Below, piece after piece: positions 1 through 8,276 of a stretch of 64,000 nucleotides of DNA. This DNA is from Parabacteroides massiliensis. Lineage in GTDB: Bacteria > Bacteroidota > Bacteroidia > Bacteroidales > Tannerellaceae. Location of the stretch: contig NZ_LT700191.1 of the NCBI RefSeq assembly GCF_900155425.1, positions 1,777,700-1,841,699 of the forward strand, written 5' to 3'. The notes beneath the pieces are model-generated. The model was not told where the DNA came from and ran no database searches. It saw nothing but the letters and a program-made list of their open reading frames with translations. Position numbers and translations under genes: made by a program. Numbering within the stretch: position 1 is the stretch's first letter; every line of letters starts with the position of its first letter.

Positions 1-392
1 CACACGACATACACTTTGCTGATTTGGTAGTTCCAACGTTTGCGAATTACTTCATCCGGTTCTTTTTCAAGTTTTTCCTTTACGATCATTGACTGCTGCT
101 GGATCGCGAACGAGGCATAGTACAACACTCTGTCGGAGAAATATTTCTGCCGGCTTTTCTGCATCTCGACTATGAATATTTCTCCTTTTTCATTCTCACA
201 GAAGATATCGAAGACAGCCCGCCGCTGATCTTGTTTCAAACCGAGCATCTCGACGTTCCGAAACGTAATGTCAACGATTACTTCCTGTTGGATAACTTCA
301 TTGAGGAAACTGATGATAAGATCCTTGCTTACTTCGCTGCCGAAAATCTTTTTCCAGCCATAATCGGAAAAGGGGTTGACAAATTTGTTCAT
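1..392 (-). CDS. Rpn-family PD-(D/E)XK nuclease/transposase-like protein, N-terminal part (cut by window edge)
   Basis: The gene runs off the left edge, so only about the first 130 codons are present, starting at the ATG at 392. The visible protein begins MNKFVNPFSDYGWKKIFGSE and contains the nuclease core with FDIFCENEKGEIFIVEMQ, whose Asp and Glu-x-Gln are the expected PD-(D/E)XK metal ligands. It is an almost exact copy of the gene at 29951: by my base-by-base reading only seven mismatches occur over the 392 shared bases, and about 45 bp upstream, including the -7 box, is also conserved. The family (PDDEXK_2 / recombination-promoting nuclease) is multicopy in Bacteroidales. The role in this organism is unknown. 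Confidence 0.85.
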   Translation of the reverse strand, partial: MNKFVNPFSDYGWKKIFGSEVSKDLIISFLNEVIQQEVIVDITFRNVEMLGLKQDQRRAVFDIFCENEKGEIFIVEMQKSRQKYFSDRVLYYASFAIQQQSMIVKEKLEKEPDEVIRKRWNYQISKVYVV

Positions 393-431
393 AATTAAAT
401 GTTTTAGTCGCAACTGTTATTACTTCGATGA

Positions 432-439
432 CAAATATA
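432..439 (-). promoter_or_regulatory. -7 box of the Rpn-type gene at the left edge
   Basis: TATATTTG fits the Bacteroidetes -7 consensus TAnnTTTG. It lies about 40 bp before the ATG at 392, and the same box with the same downstream leader is found before the twin gene at 29951. No good TTG -33 element is visible. Confidence 0.5.
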
Positions 440-458
440 CATAAATAATTGAATTTAC

Positions 459-466
459 TATCTTTG
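459..466 (+). promoter_or_regulatory. -7 box of hflX
   Basis: TATCTTTG matches TAnnTTTG and ends only 4 bases before the hflX ATG at 471, so the transcript would have almost no leader. No -33 element stands out. Confidence 0.45.
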
Positions 467-470
467 CCGT

Positions 471-1682
471 ATGAAAGAATTTATTATATCTGAAGCACAG
501 ACAGAAAAAGCTGTTCTCGTAGGGTTGATTACTCCCGAGCAGAATGAACAGAAAGTAAAGGAATACCTGGATGAATTGGCCTTTCTGGCCGATACGGCAG
601 GCGTTGAAGCTGTGAAACGTTTTTATCAGAGGCTGGATTATCCGAACTCTGTGACCTTTGTCGGTTCCGGCAAGTTGCAGGAGATAAAGGAATATGTGGT
701 GGAAAATGAGATCGGGTTGGTGATATTCGATGACGAACTTTCCGCCAAGCAATTGCGTAATATCGAGAAAGAGTTGCAGGTGAAGATTCTGGACCGTACG
801 AATCTGATTCTGGATATCTTTGCCCGGCGTGCGCAGACAGCCCATGCGAAGACACAGGTGGAATTGGCCCAATATAAATATATGTTGCCTCGCCTGACAC
901 GTTTGTGGACCCACTTGGAACGTCAGCGTGGCGGTGTCGGTATGCGTGGTCCGGGTGAGACGCAGTTGGAAACGGATAAGCGTATCATCCTGGATAAGAT
1001 ATCCAAACTGAAACGGGACCTGGTCGAGATAGACAAGCAGAAAAGCGTGCAGCGGAAGAACCGCGGAAAGATGGTTCGTGTGGCTCTGGTTGGTTATACC
1101 AATGTCGGGAAGTCCACCTTGATGAACCAGCTTAGCAAAAGCGAAGTGTTTGCCGAAAACAAACTGTTTGCGACGCTTGATACGACTGTCCGCAAGGTGA
1201 TTGTCGACAATCTGCCATTCCTGCTTTCCGATACGGTCGGTTTTATCCGTAAGTTGCCGACCGAACTGGTCGAATCCTTCAAATCAACCTTGGATGAGGT
1301 GCGTGAGGCGGACCTGCTGGTGCATGTTGTCGATATCTCCCATCCGACATTCGAAGAACAGATCGAGGTGGTGAACCGCACCTTGTCTGAAATCGACAAG
1401 ACGGAGAAACCGATGATTATGGTGTTCAACAAGATTGATGCCTTCACTTTCGTCCCGAAGGATGAAGATGACCTGACTCCGCGTACACGCGAGAATATCG
1501 ACCTGGACGAACTGAAACGAACTTGGATGAACAAGATGCAGGATAATTGTATCTTTATTTCGGCTAAGGAACGGACGAATCTCGATGCACTCAAAGCCTT
1601 GTTGTACGAACGGGTGAAACAGATTCATATTACCCGTTTCCCTTATAACGATTTCCTTTTCCAACAATATGACGAAGAATGA
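471..1682 (+). CDS. hflX: Ribosome-associated GTPase HflX
   Basis: A 403-residue protein with the HflX layout. The N-terminal nucleotide-binding-like domain carries VGSGKLQEIK near residues 64-73. The linker has GPGETQLETDKR near 160-171. The G domain follows, with P-loop GYTNVGKST near 208-217, DTVGFIRKLP as switch II, and NKID. HflX binds the 50S subunit and splits stalled or stressed 70S ribosomes using GTP. It is divergent from the Rpn-type gene and convergent with xerD, with only 25 bp between the stop codons and no obvious terminator. The start at 471 fits the immediately preceding -7 box. The family assignment is secure. Confidence 0.96.
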   Translation: MKEFIISEAQTEKAVLVGLITPEQNEQKVKEYLDELAFLADTAGVEAVKRFYQRLDYPNSVTFVGSGKLQEIKEYVVENEIGLVIFDDELSAKQLRNIEKELQVKILDRTNLILDIFARRAQTAHAKTQVELAQYKYMLPRLTRLWTHLERQRGGVGMRGPGETQLETDKRIILDKISKLKRDLVEIDKQKSVQRKNRGKMVRVALVGYTNVGKSTLMNQLSKSEVFAENKLFATLDTTVRKVIVDNLPFLLSDTVGFIRKLPTELVESFKSTLDEVREADLLVHVVDISHPTFEEQIEVVNRTLSEIDKTEKPMIMVFNKIDAFTFVPKDEDDLTPRTRENIDLDELKRTWMNKMQDNCIFISAKERTNLDALKALLYERVKQIHITRFPYNDFLFQQYDEE

Positions 1683-1707
1683 ATGTTGGATATTTAAGGT
1701 TTTCTTG

Positions 1708-2613
1708 TTACGTATGCTTTTTGTTTCTCGGATGATGCTCCAGTATCTCCTTCCGTAGGAACTGGCGGTCGATATGCGTATAGATTTCGGTGGTGGTGAT
1801 CTTCTCATGTCCCAACATCTCCTGGATGGCAAGCAGGTTGGCGCCACCTTCCAATAGATGGGTGGCGAAGGAATGGCGGAACGTATGCGGGCTGACGTTC
1901 TTTTTGATGCCCGCCATTTCCGTCTGCTGCTTGATGATATGGAAAACCATGATCCGCGATAAAGCCGTTCCCCGCCGGCTCAGGAACAGGATGTCTTCGA
2001 ATCCCTTTTTCACCGGGACATGGTTGCGGTCATACAGGTAGTTCTTGATCTCCTTGATGGCAATTTCCGAGATGGGGACCAAGCGTTGCTTGCTCCCTTT
2101 CCCTTCCACCTTGATAAACCCTTCGTCGAAATAAATATCCGTGAAGCGCAGCGAGACCAGTTCCGAGACGCGCAGTCCGCAGCTATACAAGACTTCGAGC
2201 ATTGCCCGGTTCCGCTGTCCCTCCGGCTGTGTCAGGTCGATCGTGTCCAAAATGCTGTTTATCTCGTTGACGGTTAGAACTTCCGGAAGTTTCAGCCCGA
2301 TCTTGGGCGATTCTAACAATTCGGTCGGGTCAGTTGTTATATAATCGTCCAGGAACAGGAATCGGTAGAAAGATTTGATTCCGGAAATGATCCTTGCTTG
2401 CGAGCGTGGGTGGATGCCGATGTCGCGTAGGCGGGCGACAAACTGTTGCAGGTCGTCATACGTGACATCCTCATACTTCTTGCCCTCGCTTTCGACGAAG
2501 TTTGTCAGTTTGTCGATATCTGTCAGGTAAGCGTCGATGGAATTGGCCGAGAGCGCTTTTTCCAAACGGAGATAAATTTTGTATCGTTCTATTTTGTCGT
2601 TTTCTTGGTGCAT
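1708..2613 (-). CDS. xerD: Site-specific tyrosine recombinase XerD
   Basis: I start the protein at the ATG at 2613 (301 residues), because the sequence just upstream is a copy of the ATAAATC intergenic repeat rather than conserved coding sequence; an in-frame start at 2685 would add 24 unlikely residues. The N-terminal SAM-like core-binding domain is followed by the catalytic domain. The full catalytic set is visible: R148 in SCGLRVSELV, K172 in VEGKGSKQR, H243 and R246 in SPHTFRHSF, H269 in LGHE, and Y278 in TEIYTH. It resolves chromosome dimers at dif with a partner (XerC, not in this window). The length and motifs fit the housekeeping enzyme rather than a phage or phase-variation integrase. 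Confidence 0.94.
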   Translation of the reverse strand: MHQENDKIERYKIYLRLEKALSANSIDAYLTDIDKLTNFVESEGKKYEDVTYDDLQQFVARLRDIGIHPRSQARIISGIKSFYRFLFLDDYITTDPTELLESPKIGLKLPEVLTVNEINSILDTIDLTQPEGQRNRAMLEVLYSCGLRVSELVSLRFTDIYFDEGFIKVEGKGSKQRLVPISEIAIKEIKNYLYDRNHVPVKKGFEDILFLSRRGTALSRIMVFHIIKQQTEMAGIKKNVSPHTFRHSFATHLLEGGANLLAIQEMLGHEKITTTEIYTHIDRQFLRKEILEHHPRNKKHT

Positions 2614-2640
2614 GTTTTGATTTATGATTTTAGATTTATG
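2614..2640 (-). repeat. ATAAATC-type repeat arm at the xerD start
   Basis: Two to three copies of an AAATCATAAATC-like unit lie directly before the xerD start. This is the same 7-mer family that forms hairpins at 4949, 18608, 33346 and 48351, but only one arm is present here. Confidence 0.55.
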
Positions 2641-2700
2641 ATGCCGGAAGGCGTTCGTGAGGAACTTTTCAGAAAAAAGTTTCACGTGGCTTCCGGGTTT

Positions 2701-2806
2701 GAAACTAAAGTTTCAATTATTTCCCTTGGGTGGAACTAAAGTTTCATCCGGGGAAACTTTAGTTTCGTCCGATGAAACAAAATTTTCATGCCGATGAAAC
2801 TTCCGG
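2701..2806. repeat. 21-bp-period array of GAAAC-N4-GTTTC palindromes (array A)
   Basis: The xerD-aroQ divergent spacer holds near-palindromic 14-mers: GAAACTAAAGTTTC at 2701, GGAACTAAAGTTTC at 2732, GAAACTTTAGTTTC at 2753 and GAAACAAAATTTTC at 2774. They are joined by 7-8 base spacers (ATCCGGG, GTCCGAT, ATGCCGAT), and a half unit starts at 2796. The three units from 2732 are exactly 21 bp apart, two helical turns. The same design recurs at 51454. A run of direct operator sites or an iteron-like element would look like this. The function is unknown. Confidence 0.7.
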
Positions 2807-2855
2807 TAGACAGGGACGAAGGCTGAGCCATACTTCATAATTCATAAGTTTTTAC

Positions 2856-2863
2856 TATCTTTG
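2856..2863 (+). promoter_or_regulatory. aroQ: -7 box of aroQ
   Basis: TATCTTTG matches TAnnTTTG. It lies 54 bp before the ATG at 2918 and rules out the longer reading frame that would begin inside it at 2861. Confidence 0.5.
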
Positions 2864-2917
2864 TCGAATATTTCTGCCCGTTCAAAGGGTAATGCAAAGG
2901 TAATAAATTACGGGAAA

Positions 2918-3352
2918 ATGAAGAGAATTCAGATTATCAACGGCCCCAATCTTAATTTGTTAGGCAAGCGCGAACCTACAGTCTACGGAAATGCTTCGTT
3001 TGAAGGCTATCTGAGTGAATTGCGTGCCAAGTATCCGCAATGTGAAATTGCTTATTTCCAGAGTAATGTGGAAGGTGAGATGATAAACAAGATCCACGAG
3101 GTCGGTTTCGATTACGACGGGATCATCATGAATGCAGGTGCTTATACACATACATCCATAGCTCTCCACGATGCAATAAAAGCTGTAACTACTCCGGTAG
3201 TGGAGGTGCATATCTCAAACGTGCATGCCCGTGAACCTTTCCGCCATGTGTCCATGATTTCCGCCGCTTGCAAAGGGGTGATTTTAGGGTTCGGGCTGGA
3301 TTCGTACCGGTTGGCGGTAGAAGCGGTGCTTCAATTGTCAATGGATAATTGA
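2918..3352 (+). CDS. aroQ: Type II 3-dehydroquinate dehydratase
   Basis: A 144-residue enzyme starting MKRIQIINGPNLNLLG, the typical N terminus of type II dehydroquinases. It removes water from 3-dehydroquinate in the shikimate pathway. Catalytic Tyr23 in TVYG and His103 in HISNVHAREPFRH are present. The start at 2918 is preferred because the longer frame begins within the promoter. The last codons (QLSMDN and the stop) are encoded by an AATTGTC-type repeat, so the exact C terminus may have been set by repeat insertion; the conserved core ends before it. Confidence 0.95.
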   Translation: MKRIQIINGPNLNLLGKREPTVYGNASFEGYLSELRAKYPQCEIAYFQSNVEGEMINKIHEVGFDYDGIIMNAGAYTHTSIALHDAIKAVTTPVVEVHISNVHAREPFRHVSMISAACKGVILGFGLDSYRLAVEAVLQLSMDN

Positions 3353-3477
3353 CAATTGGCTATCAAAGAAAAAGAGAGATTTGTTTAGGTAAAAAGAAGT
3401 TTAATATAAGGTCTGGCACTTGGAGTTGAGGATTGGCTGTTTCTGAAATTGTCAATTGTCAATTATCAATTGTCAAT
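3332..3477. repeat. AATTGTC-type inverted repeat element between aroQ and pyk
   Basis: The left part (3332-3358) is itself a hairpin of CAATTGTCAAT and ATTGACAATTG. The right part (3447-3477) is a run of AATTGTC units. The reverse complement of the left part and the right part share the 15-mer CAATTGTCAATTATC, so the whole 146 bp can also fold as one large stem with a roughly 90-base loop. It overlaps the aroQ stop codon. The architecture resembles the ATAAATC and AACTTTC families elsewhere in the window. Confidence 0.6.
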
Positions 3478-3491
3478 AAAAAAAAGGTTAT

Positions 3492-4943
3492 ATGTTAAAG
3501 CATACGAAGATTGTAGCTACAGTTTCCGACCAGCGTTGCGAGGTCGAGTTCATCGACGCGTTGTACAAGGCGGGAATGAATGTCGTGCGCCTCAATACGG
3601 CTCACATGACAGAAGAAGGTTTGACCAGAGTCGTCAATAATGTCCGTACGGTTTCCAATCGTATCGGTATTCTGATGGATACCAAAGGACCGGAAGTGCG
3701 CACGACCACGGCACAGGCTCCGATCGAGTTCAAAACAGGTGAGATTGTCAAGATCATGGGAAACCTGGAAGGAGAGACTTCGCATGATTGTATTTGCGTC
3801 TCTTACCGGAATTTTGTCAATGACTTGGGTGTCGGCAGCGATATCCTGATCGACGACGGGGATCTGGAACTGAAAGTAATCGAAAAGAAAGACGATTATC
3901 TGGTTTGCGAAGTGGAGAACGACGCGACTTTGGGAAGCCGCAAGAGTGTGAACGTGCCGGGTGTACGTATCAACCTGCCTTCATTGACGGAAAAAGACCG
4001 TAAGAATATCCTCTGGGCGATCGAGAACGATCTGGATTTCATCGCTCACTCCTTCGTCCGTAACAAGCAAGACGTGATGGACATCCAACGTATCCTGGAC
4101 GAACATAACAGCCCGATCAAGATTATCGCCAAGATAGAAAACCAGGAAGGCGTAGACAAGATCGACGAGATACTCGAAGTCGCTTACGGGATCATGATCG
4201 CCCGCGGTGACCTGGGAATCGAAGTGCCTGCCGAAAAAATTCCGGGTATCCAGCGCGTGCTGATCCGCAAATGCGTGGAAGTAAAGAAACCGGTTATCGT
4301 GGCAACGCAGATGCTTCACTCCATGATCAACAACCCGCGTCCTACACGTGCCGAGGTGACGGATATCGCCAATGCAATCTACTACCGTACGGATGCCTTG
4401 ATGTTGAGTGGCGAAACAGCCTACGGGAAATATCCTGTCGAAGCCGTCCAGACGATGACGAAGGTGGCGCGTGAAGCGGAAAAGACGAAGCTTGCAGCCA
4501 ATGATATCCGTGTTCCGATCGAAGGAAACGACCTGGATGTGACATCTTTCCTGGCAAAGCAAGCCGTGAAATCGTCCTCCAAACTGCATGTGAAAGCCAT
4601 TATTACCGATAGTTATACCGGACGTACGGCCCGTTATCTGGCTGCATTCCGTGGCACTTCCACTGTGTTTGCCATTTGCTACAACCCCCGTGTCATGCGT
4701 ATGCTGTCTCTCTCTTACGGCGTATGGGCTGTTTACCAGCCTTATAACGATAGCCGGCGCGGCTATTTCTACGATGCGCTGAACGAACTGATCAAGAGCG
4801 GGCGTATCACCCGCAACGACATGGTGGCTTACCTGAGCGGCAGTTTCGGCGAAGGCGGCGGTACGAGCTTCCTGGAGATCAACAACGTCGGGAAGGTGCT
4901 GGACGCAGGAACCAAATATCAGTTGCCGACGTTTAAGGAATAA
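3492..4943 (+). CDS. pyk: Pyruvate kinase
   Basis: A 483-residue enzyme that makes pyruvate and ATP from phosphoenolpyruvate and ADP in glycolysis. The barrel begins KHTKIVATVSDQ and carries DTKGPEVRT, IIAKIENQEG and IMIARGDLGIEVP. The signature segment MLHSMINNPRPTRAEVTDIA holds the helix that covers the active site, followed by DALMLSGETAYGKYPVEAV. A C-terminal allosteric domain ends the protein. It sits in a co-directional run aroQ-pyk-O-methyltransferase-rbfA, each gene separated by short repeat-rich spacers. Confidence 0.97.
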   Translation: MLKHTKIVATVSDQRCEVEFIDALYKAGMNVVRLNTAHMTEEGLTRVVNNVRTVSNRIGILMDTKGPEVRTTTAQAPIEFKTGEIVKIMGNLEGETSHDCICVSYRNFVNDLGVGSDILIDDGDLELKVIEKKDDYLVCEVENDATLGSRKSVNVPGVRINLPSLTEKDRKNILWAIENDLDFIAHSFVRNKQDVMDIQRILDEHNSPIKIIAKIENQEGVDKIDEILEVAYGIMIARGDLGIEVPAEKIPGIQRVLIRKCVEVKKPVIVATQMLHSMINNPRPTRAEVTDIANAIYYRTDALMLSGETAYGKYPVEAVQTMTKVAREAEKTKLAANDIRVPIEGNDLDVTSFLAKQAVKSSSKLHVKAIITDSYTGRTARYLAAFRGTSTVFAICYNPRVMRMLSLSYGVWAVYQPYNDSRRGYFYDALNELIKSGRITRNDMVAYLSGSFGEGGGTSFLEINNVGKVLDAGTKYQLPTFKE

Positions 4944-4948
4944 ACAAC

Positions 4949-5009
4949 GATTTATAGTTTATGATTTATGCCCCAGCAGGTAAGCCATAAATCATATAAA
5001 TCATAAATC
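4949..5009. repeat. ATAAATC-type hairpin between pyk and the methyltransferase
   Basis: ATTTATG-type units on the left pair with CATAAATC units on the right around the loop GCCCCAGCAGGTAAGC. The right arm runs straight into the ATG at 5010. The loop differs from the GCRTCGAT loop shared by three other members of the family. Confidence 0.6.
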
Positions 5010-5639
5010 ATGAAGATGACAATAGACGAATATATCCTTTCCCATAGCGATGAAGAAGGTGCGTTGCTCTCGGCCCTGAACCGGGATGCGAATGTAAACC
5101 TGCTTCGTCCGCGTATGTTGTCGGGGCATCTGCAAGGGCGGATATTGAAGATGTTTTGCCGGATGCTTCGTCCCCGCCGCGTGCTTGAGATCGGCACTTA
5201 TACGGGGTATGCGACTCTTTGCATGGCGGAAGGGCTGGAAGAGGGTGCTTTGATCCATACGCTTGAGATCAACGACGAGATGGAAGACTTCATCATGAAA
5301 TACTTGAAACAGTCGCCCCATCAGGATAAGATACGGGTTCATTTCGGCGATGCCCTCGATATTATTCCGACACTGGATGAAACCTTCGACCTTGTTTTTA
5401 TCGATGCCGACAAACGGCTGTATTCGGAATACTTCGACCTTGTTTTTCCGATGGTGCGTGCCGGTGGGTTGATCCTTGCCGACAACACGTTGTGGGACGG
5501 TCATGTGGTGGAAGAGCATCCTACGGATAAACAAACACTCGGTATTCTTAGTTTTAATGATAAAATCAAAGAAGACCCGCGTATTGAAAAAGTTATCTTA
5601 CCTTTGCGTGACGGCCTCACGATGATCTGGAAAAAATAA
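5010..5639 (+). CDS. SAM-dependent O-methyltransferase (COMT/caffeoyl-CoA family)
   Basis: A 209-residue class I methyltransferase. The SAM-binding motif I is VLEIGTYTGYATLCMAEGL near residues 55-73, and the metal/catalytic segment is FDLVFIDADKRLYSEYF followed by GGLILADNTLWDGHV, typical of the divalent-cation dependent O-methyltransferase_3 family (YrrM/TrmR-like). The natural substrate cannot be told from sequence; relatives include the tRNA wobble-uridine methyltransferase TrmR as well as small-molecule enzymes. Its start is at the edge of the repeat, and a second ATG lies two codons later. It is 14 bp upstream of rbfA and probably co-transcribed with it. Confidence 0.88.
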   Translation: MKMTIDEYILSHSDEEGALLSALNRDANVNLLRPRMLSGHLQGRILKMFCRMLRPRRVLEIGTYTGYATLCMAEGLEEGALIHTLEINDEMEDFIMKYLKQSPHQDKIRVHFGDALDIIPTLDETFDLVFIDADKRLYSEYFDLVFPMVRAGGLILADNTLWDGHVVEEHPTDKQTLGILSFNDKIKEDPRIEKVILPLRDGLTMIWKK

Positions 5640-5653
5640 AAAAGCAAGAAATT

Positions 5654-5989
5654 ATGGAAAGTACAAGACTAAGTAAAATAGAGCGTCTCCTGCAAAAGGA
5701 GTTGAGTGATATCTTTCAGAAGCAGACACAGGCCATGCATGGCATCCTGATCTCTGTCAGCGTAGTACGTGTAAGCCCCGATTTGAGTGTGGCGCGTGCT
5801 TACCTAAGCATCTTCCCGTCCGACAAGTCGAAGGAAATGCTTGAAAACATCCGGGCGAATACGAAAGCCATCCGTTTTGATCTCGGACAGCGTATCCGGA
5901 AACAGGTCCGCAAGATTCCTGAATTGAGTTTCTTTATCGACGACTCTCTGGATTATATTGAGAACATAGATAATCTGTTGAAAAAATAA
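5654..5989 (+). CDS. rbfA: 30S ribosome-binding factor A
   Basis: A 111-residue KH-fold protein opening with MESTRLSKIERLLQKELSDI, the usual RbfA N terminus, with VSPDLSVARAYLSIFP in the middle and IPELSFFIDDSLDYIENIDNLL at the end, including the family hallmark of a D-D/E-S pair before the last helix. RbfA helps mature the 5' end of 16S rRNA in the 30S subunit. It is followed 13 bp later by the LolC/E-like permease, the usual neighbour in Bacteroidales. Confidence 0.94.
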   Translation: MESTRLSKIERLLQKELSDIFQKQTQAMHGILISVSVVRVSPDLSVARAYLSIFPSDKSKEMLENIRANTKAIRFDLGQRIRKQVRKIPELSFFIDDSLDYIENIDNLLKK

Positions 5990-6002
5990 AAAGATTACCA
6001 CG

Positions 6003-7238
6003 TTGAACTTCCCGTTTTATATAGCCCGGCGTTACCTTTTTTCAAAGAAATCCCACAACGCCATCAATATCATTTCGATGGTGTCTGTTTGTGGAGTGGT
6101 TGTCGCTACGATGGCTTTGGTCTGTGCGCTGTCTGTATTGAACGGGTTTGTCGCGCTGGTCTCTTCCATGCTCAGCAACTTCGATCCGGAGCTGAAGATC
6201 CAGCCTGTGCACGGAAAGGTTTTCGATCCGGCTCTTCCCGCTGTCCGTGAAGTGAAGGCGCTGCCTGAGGTCGCCTTGTTTTGCGAAGTGCTTCAAGACA
6301 ATGCGCAGGTACGCTATCGGGACCGCCAGATTACCGCGACGGTTAAAGGCGTAGACGATGCTTTCGGCCGTCTGACACGGATAGACAGTATTTTGGTCGA
6401 TAGCCGGGAGGGTAAGTTTGTCCTGTCTGACGAAGTGGCCAACTATGCCAACCTGGGTGTCGGAACGGCTTTCTCTTTGGGAGTACGTCCTAATTATGCC
6501 GATCCTTTGGAAATTTATGCTCCCAAAAGGAACGAGAAAGTCAACCTCGCCAACCCTGTCGCTTCCCTGAATTTGGAATATGCCTTTGTGGGCGGTGTAT
6601 ATGCCACTAACCAGCAGATGTATGACGAGAACTTCATCCTGCTGCCTTTGTCGATGGTCCGTTCTTTGTTCAGCTATGATAAGGAAGTCTCGGCGATAGA
6701 GTTGTCATTGGTTCCCGGTGCGGATATCAATTCGGTCAAAAGCCGTATCAAATCGCTCTTAGGCGATGATTTTTCGGTCAAGGACCGCTATGAACAGCAG
6801 GAAGCCTCTTTCCGGATGATGCAGGGAGAGAAATGGATGATCTTTCTGATCCTGTGTTTCATCCTGATCCTGGCTCTGTTCAACGTGATCGGCTCGCTCT
6901 CCATGCTGATGATAGAAAAGAAAGAGGATGTCCGCACTTTACGGAATATGGGTGCGGACGACCGTCTGATTCGTCGTATCTTCCTCTTCGAAGGTTGGAT
7001 GATTTCCGGGCTCGGCGCTTTGATCGGCATCGTTATCGGTTTGGCGCTATGTCTGTTGCAACAAGAATTGGGCATCATAAAATTAGGCCAGGCAGCCGGT
7101 TCCTTTATTATAGATGCTTATCCGGTTCGTGTCGAAGCCGGCGACATTCTCATTGTTTTCGTGACTGTCCTTTCCATCGGTTTCCTTGCTGCCTGGTATC
7201 CCGTCCACTATTTGGGTAAGAAGTGGCTTGTCCGATAA
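6003..7238 (+). CDS. LolC/LolE-like ABC transporter permease (FtsX family)
   Basis: A 411-residue inner-membrane protein starting at a TTG (MNFPFYIARRYLFSKKSHNAIN). One membrane segment lies near residues 20-50, followed by a large MacB-like periplasmic domain. Three C-terminal segments follow (around WMIFLILCFILILALFNVI, the MISGLGALIGIVIGLALCL region, and ILIVFVTVLSIGFLAAWYP). This is the topology of LolC/E, which pass lipoproteins from the inner membrane to LolA. No ATPase partner is encoded nearby, so the LolD-like subunit must lie elsewhere. It could instead be a general FtsX-type permease. Confidence 0.85.
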   Translation: MNFPFYIARRYLFSKKSHNAINIISMVSVCGVVVATMALVCALSVLNGFVALVSSMLSNFDPELKIQPVHGKVFDPALPAVREVKALPEVALFCEVLQDNAQVRYRDRQITATVKGVDDAFGRLTRIDSILVDSREGKFVLSDEVANYANLGVGTAFSLGVRPNYADPLEIYAPKRNEKVNLANPVASLNLEYAFVGGVYATNQQMYDENFILLPLSMVRSLFSYDKEVSAIELSLVPGADINSVKSRIKSLLGDDFSVKDRYEQQEASFRMMQGEKWMIFLILCFILILALFNVIGSLSMLMIEKKEDVRTLRNMGADDRLIRRIFLFEGWMISGLGALIGIVIGLALCLLQQELGIIKLGQAAGSFIIDAYPVRVEAGDILIVFVTVLSIGFLAAWYPVHYLGKKWLVR

Positions 7239-7255
7239 GCCGTTGGAAATTTCTC

Positions 7256-8248
7256 TTATAAAGACAAGATTGTTTCTTCACTTAAGCCTGTACACATGGC
7301 TATGGTGGCAATATCGACTCCCGTCTCTTTCATCTTGGAAGCGACTTGGCGCAAACTTTCGGCTTTTCCTTTCGCCTCACCTTCGGCAAGACCTTCTGCT
7401 TTACCTTCTGCGATTCCTTCAGCTTTTCCTTCAGCTTTTCCTTCAGCAAGGCCTTCTATTCTTCCTTCCAGTTTGGAGGTGTGGATCGCGTCGTTTTGGA
7501 TGTTGATGTCTTCGAGGTGGCGGATGTAGACAAGGCGTTCGCCGGGCGACATGGAGTAGTATTTCAACTTCTCGCGTGCTTCCTTCAGTCCGGGGACAGT
7601 CGTGTCGGGGCGGATCGTGCCGTCTTTCAGGTATTCGATCCATTCGTCCAGTGGCGTGAGGGCTGTTTTGTCGAACTCGTTCACGCGGATCAGGATGTAT
7701 TCAGGGAAGATTTCGGCGGGGAGGCGGGAGACGAGGACGTCGCGTTCGCACGTGTTGACCCGCAACTGGTCGCCCGTATGCACGCCGATGAACTGGTTCT
7801 GCCCGTGGTAGATGTAGTCCGTTCCCGTGCCGAGGTCGAAATAGAGGATGCTGATGGAGTAGACTTTCCTGATTTTTTCGTAGTCTTCTCCCAAGGAAAT
7901 ATGTTCGGTGATGGCTTTGGCTACGCCGTAGAGGATACGTTCGAGGTAGTGTATTTCGCGCGTGTTCTGTATCTCGACGAGGATGATTTCGCCTTTGCTG
8001 TTGAGCGCTTTGATGTCGACGCGGTTGAACTTGTCGTCGGCTCTTTCCTGGTTGCCTTCGCTTTCGAGTATCTCGACGATCTTGATCTTTTCGTTCAGCA
8101 TGACGGTCAGGAAGCCGTCGAGCACGTCGAAGTTGGCCTTCTGTCGCAGCAATCGCTTGATAGCCCAATCGAAGCGAATATACCGATCTTGTAATTCTTT
8201 TCTTTCCATTTCTTCCATAATTTTCAGATCCGACTTTTCTTTTTCCAT
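7256..8248 (-). CDS. Rpn-family PD-(D/E)XK nuclease/transposase-like protein with Glu-Gly repeat tail
   Basis: I start at the ATG at 8248 (330 residues): a longer frame from 8287 would overlap the -7 box at 8277-8284. The N-terminal half has the nuclease core, with FDWAIKRLLRQKANF, then RVDIKALNSKGEIILVEIQ supplying Asp and Glu-x-Gln, and LERILYGVAKAITEHI. Residues of about 255-300 are a run of EGKA/EGLA/EGIA tetrapeptides encoded by 12-bp repeats (roughly 7365-7468). It ends in VDIATIAMCTGLSEETILSL, a helix-turn-helix-like tail also seen in the paralogue at 29951. The two proteins are otherwise quite different, so this is a separate lineage. Its function is unknown; relatives are toxic DNases, some linked to phage defence. 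Confidence 0.85.
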   Translation of the reverse strand: MEKEKSDLKIMEEMERKELQDRYIRFDWAIKRLLRQKANFDVLDGFLTVMLNEKIKIVEILESEGNQERADDKFNRVDIKALNSKGEIILVEIQNTREIHYLERILYGVAKAITEHISLGEDYEKIRKVYSISILYFDLGTGTDYIYHGQNQFIGVHTGDQLRVNTCERDVLVSRLPAEIFPEYILIRVNEFDKTALTPLDEWIEYLKDGTIRPDTTVPGLKEAREKLKYYSMSPGERLVYIRHLEDINIQNDAIHTSKLEGRIEGLAEGKAEGKAEGIAEGKAEGLAEGEAKGKAESLRQVASKMKETGVDIATIAMCTGLSEETILSL

Positions 8249-8276
8249 AGTTATTGTTTTATTTGTTTGTAATTCA

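Noticed and set aside
1708-2613. XerD as the recombinase that flips the 54.7-kb promoter
   Set aside because: Length and motifs are those of the housekeeping dif recombinase, and the AAACGTACGTTT ends fit a serine invertase better; no such invertase is in the window.
2678-2694. parS-like AGTTTCACGTGGCTTCC
   Set aside because: The left half (TTTCACGTG) fits the parS palindrome but the right half is broken, and it is part of the degraded edge of array A, far from parAB.
2701-2806. CRISPR array
   Set aside because: Units of 14 bp with 7-8 base conserved spacers are too short and spacers are not unique; no cas genes are present.
7346-8194. Open frame of 282 codons on the plus strand, rich in Phe and Ser repeats
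   Set aside because: It is antisense to the Rpn-type gene; its repeats merely mirror the Glu-Gly repeat codons.
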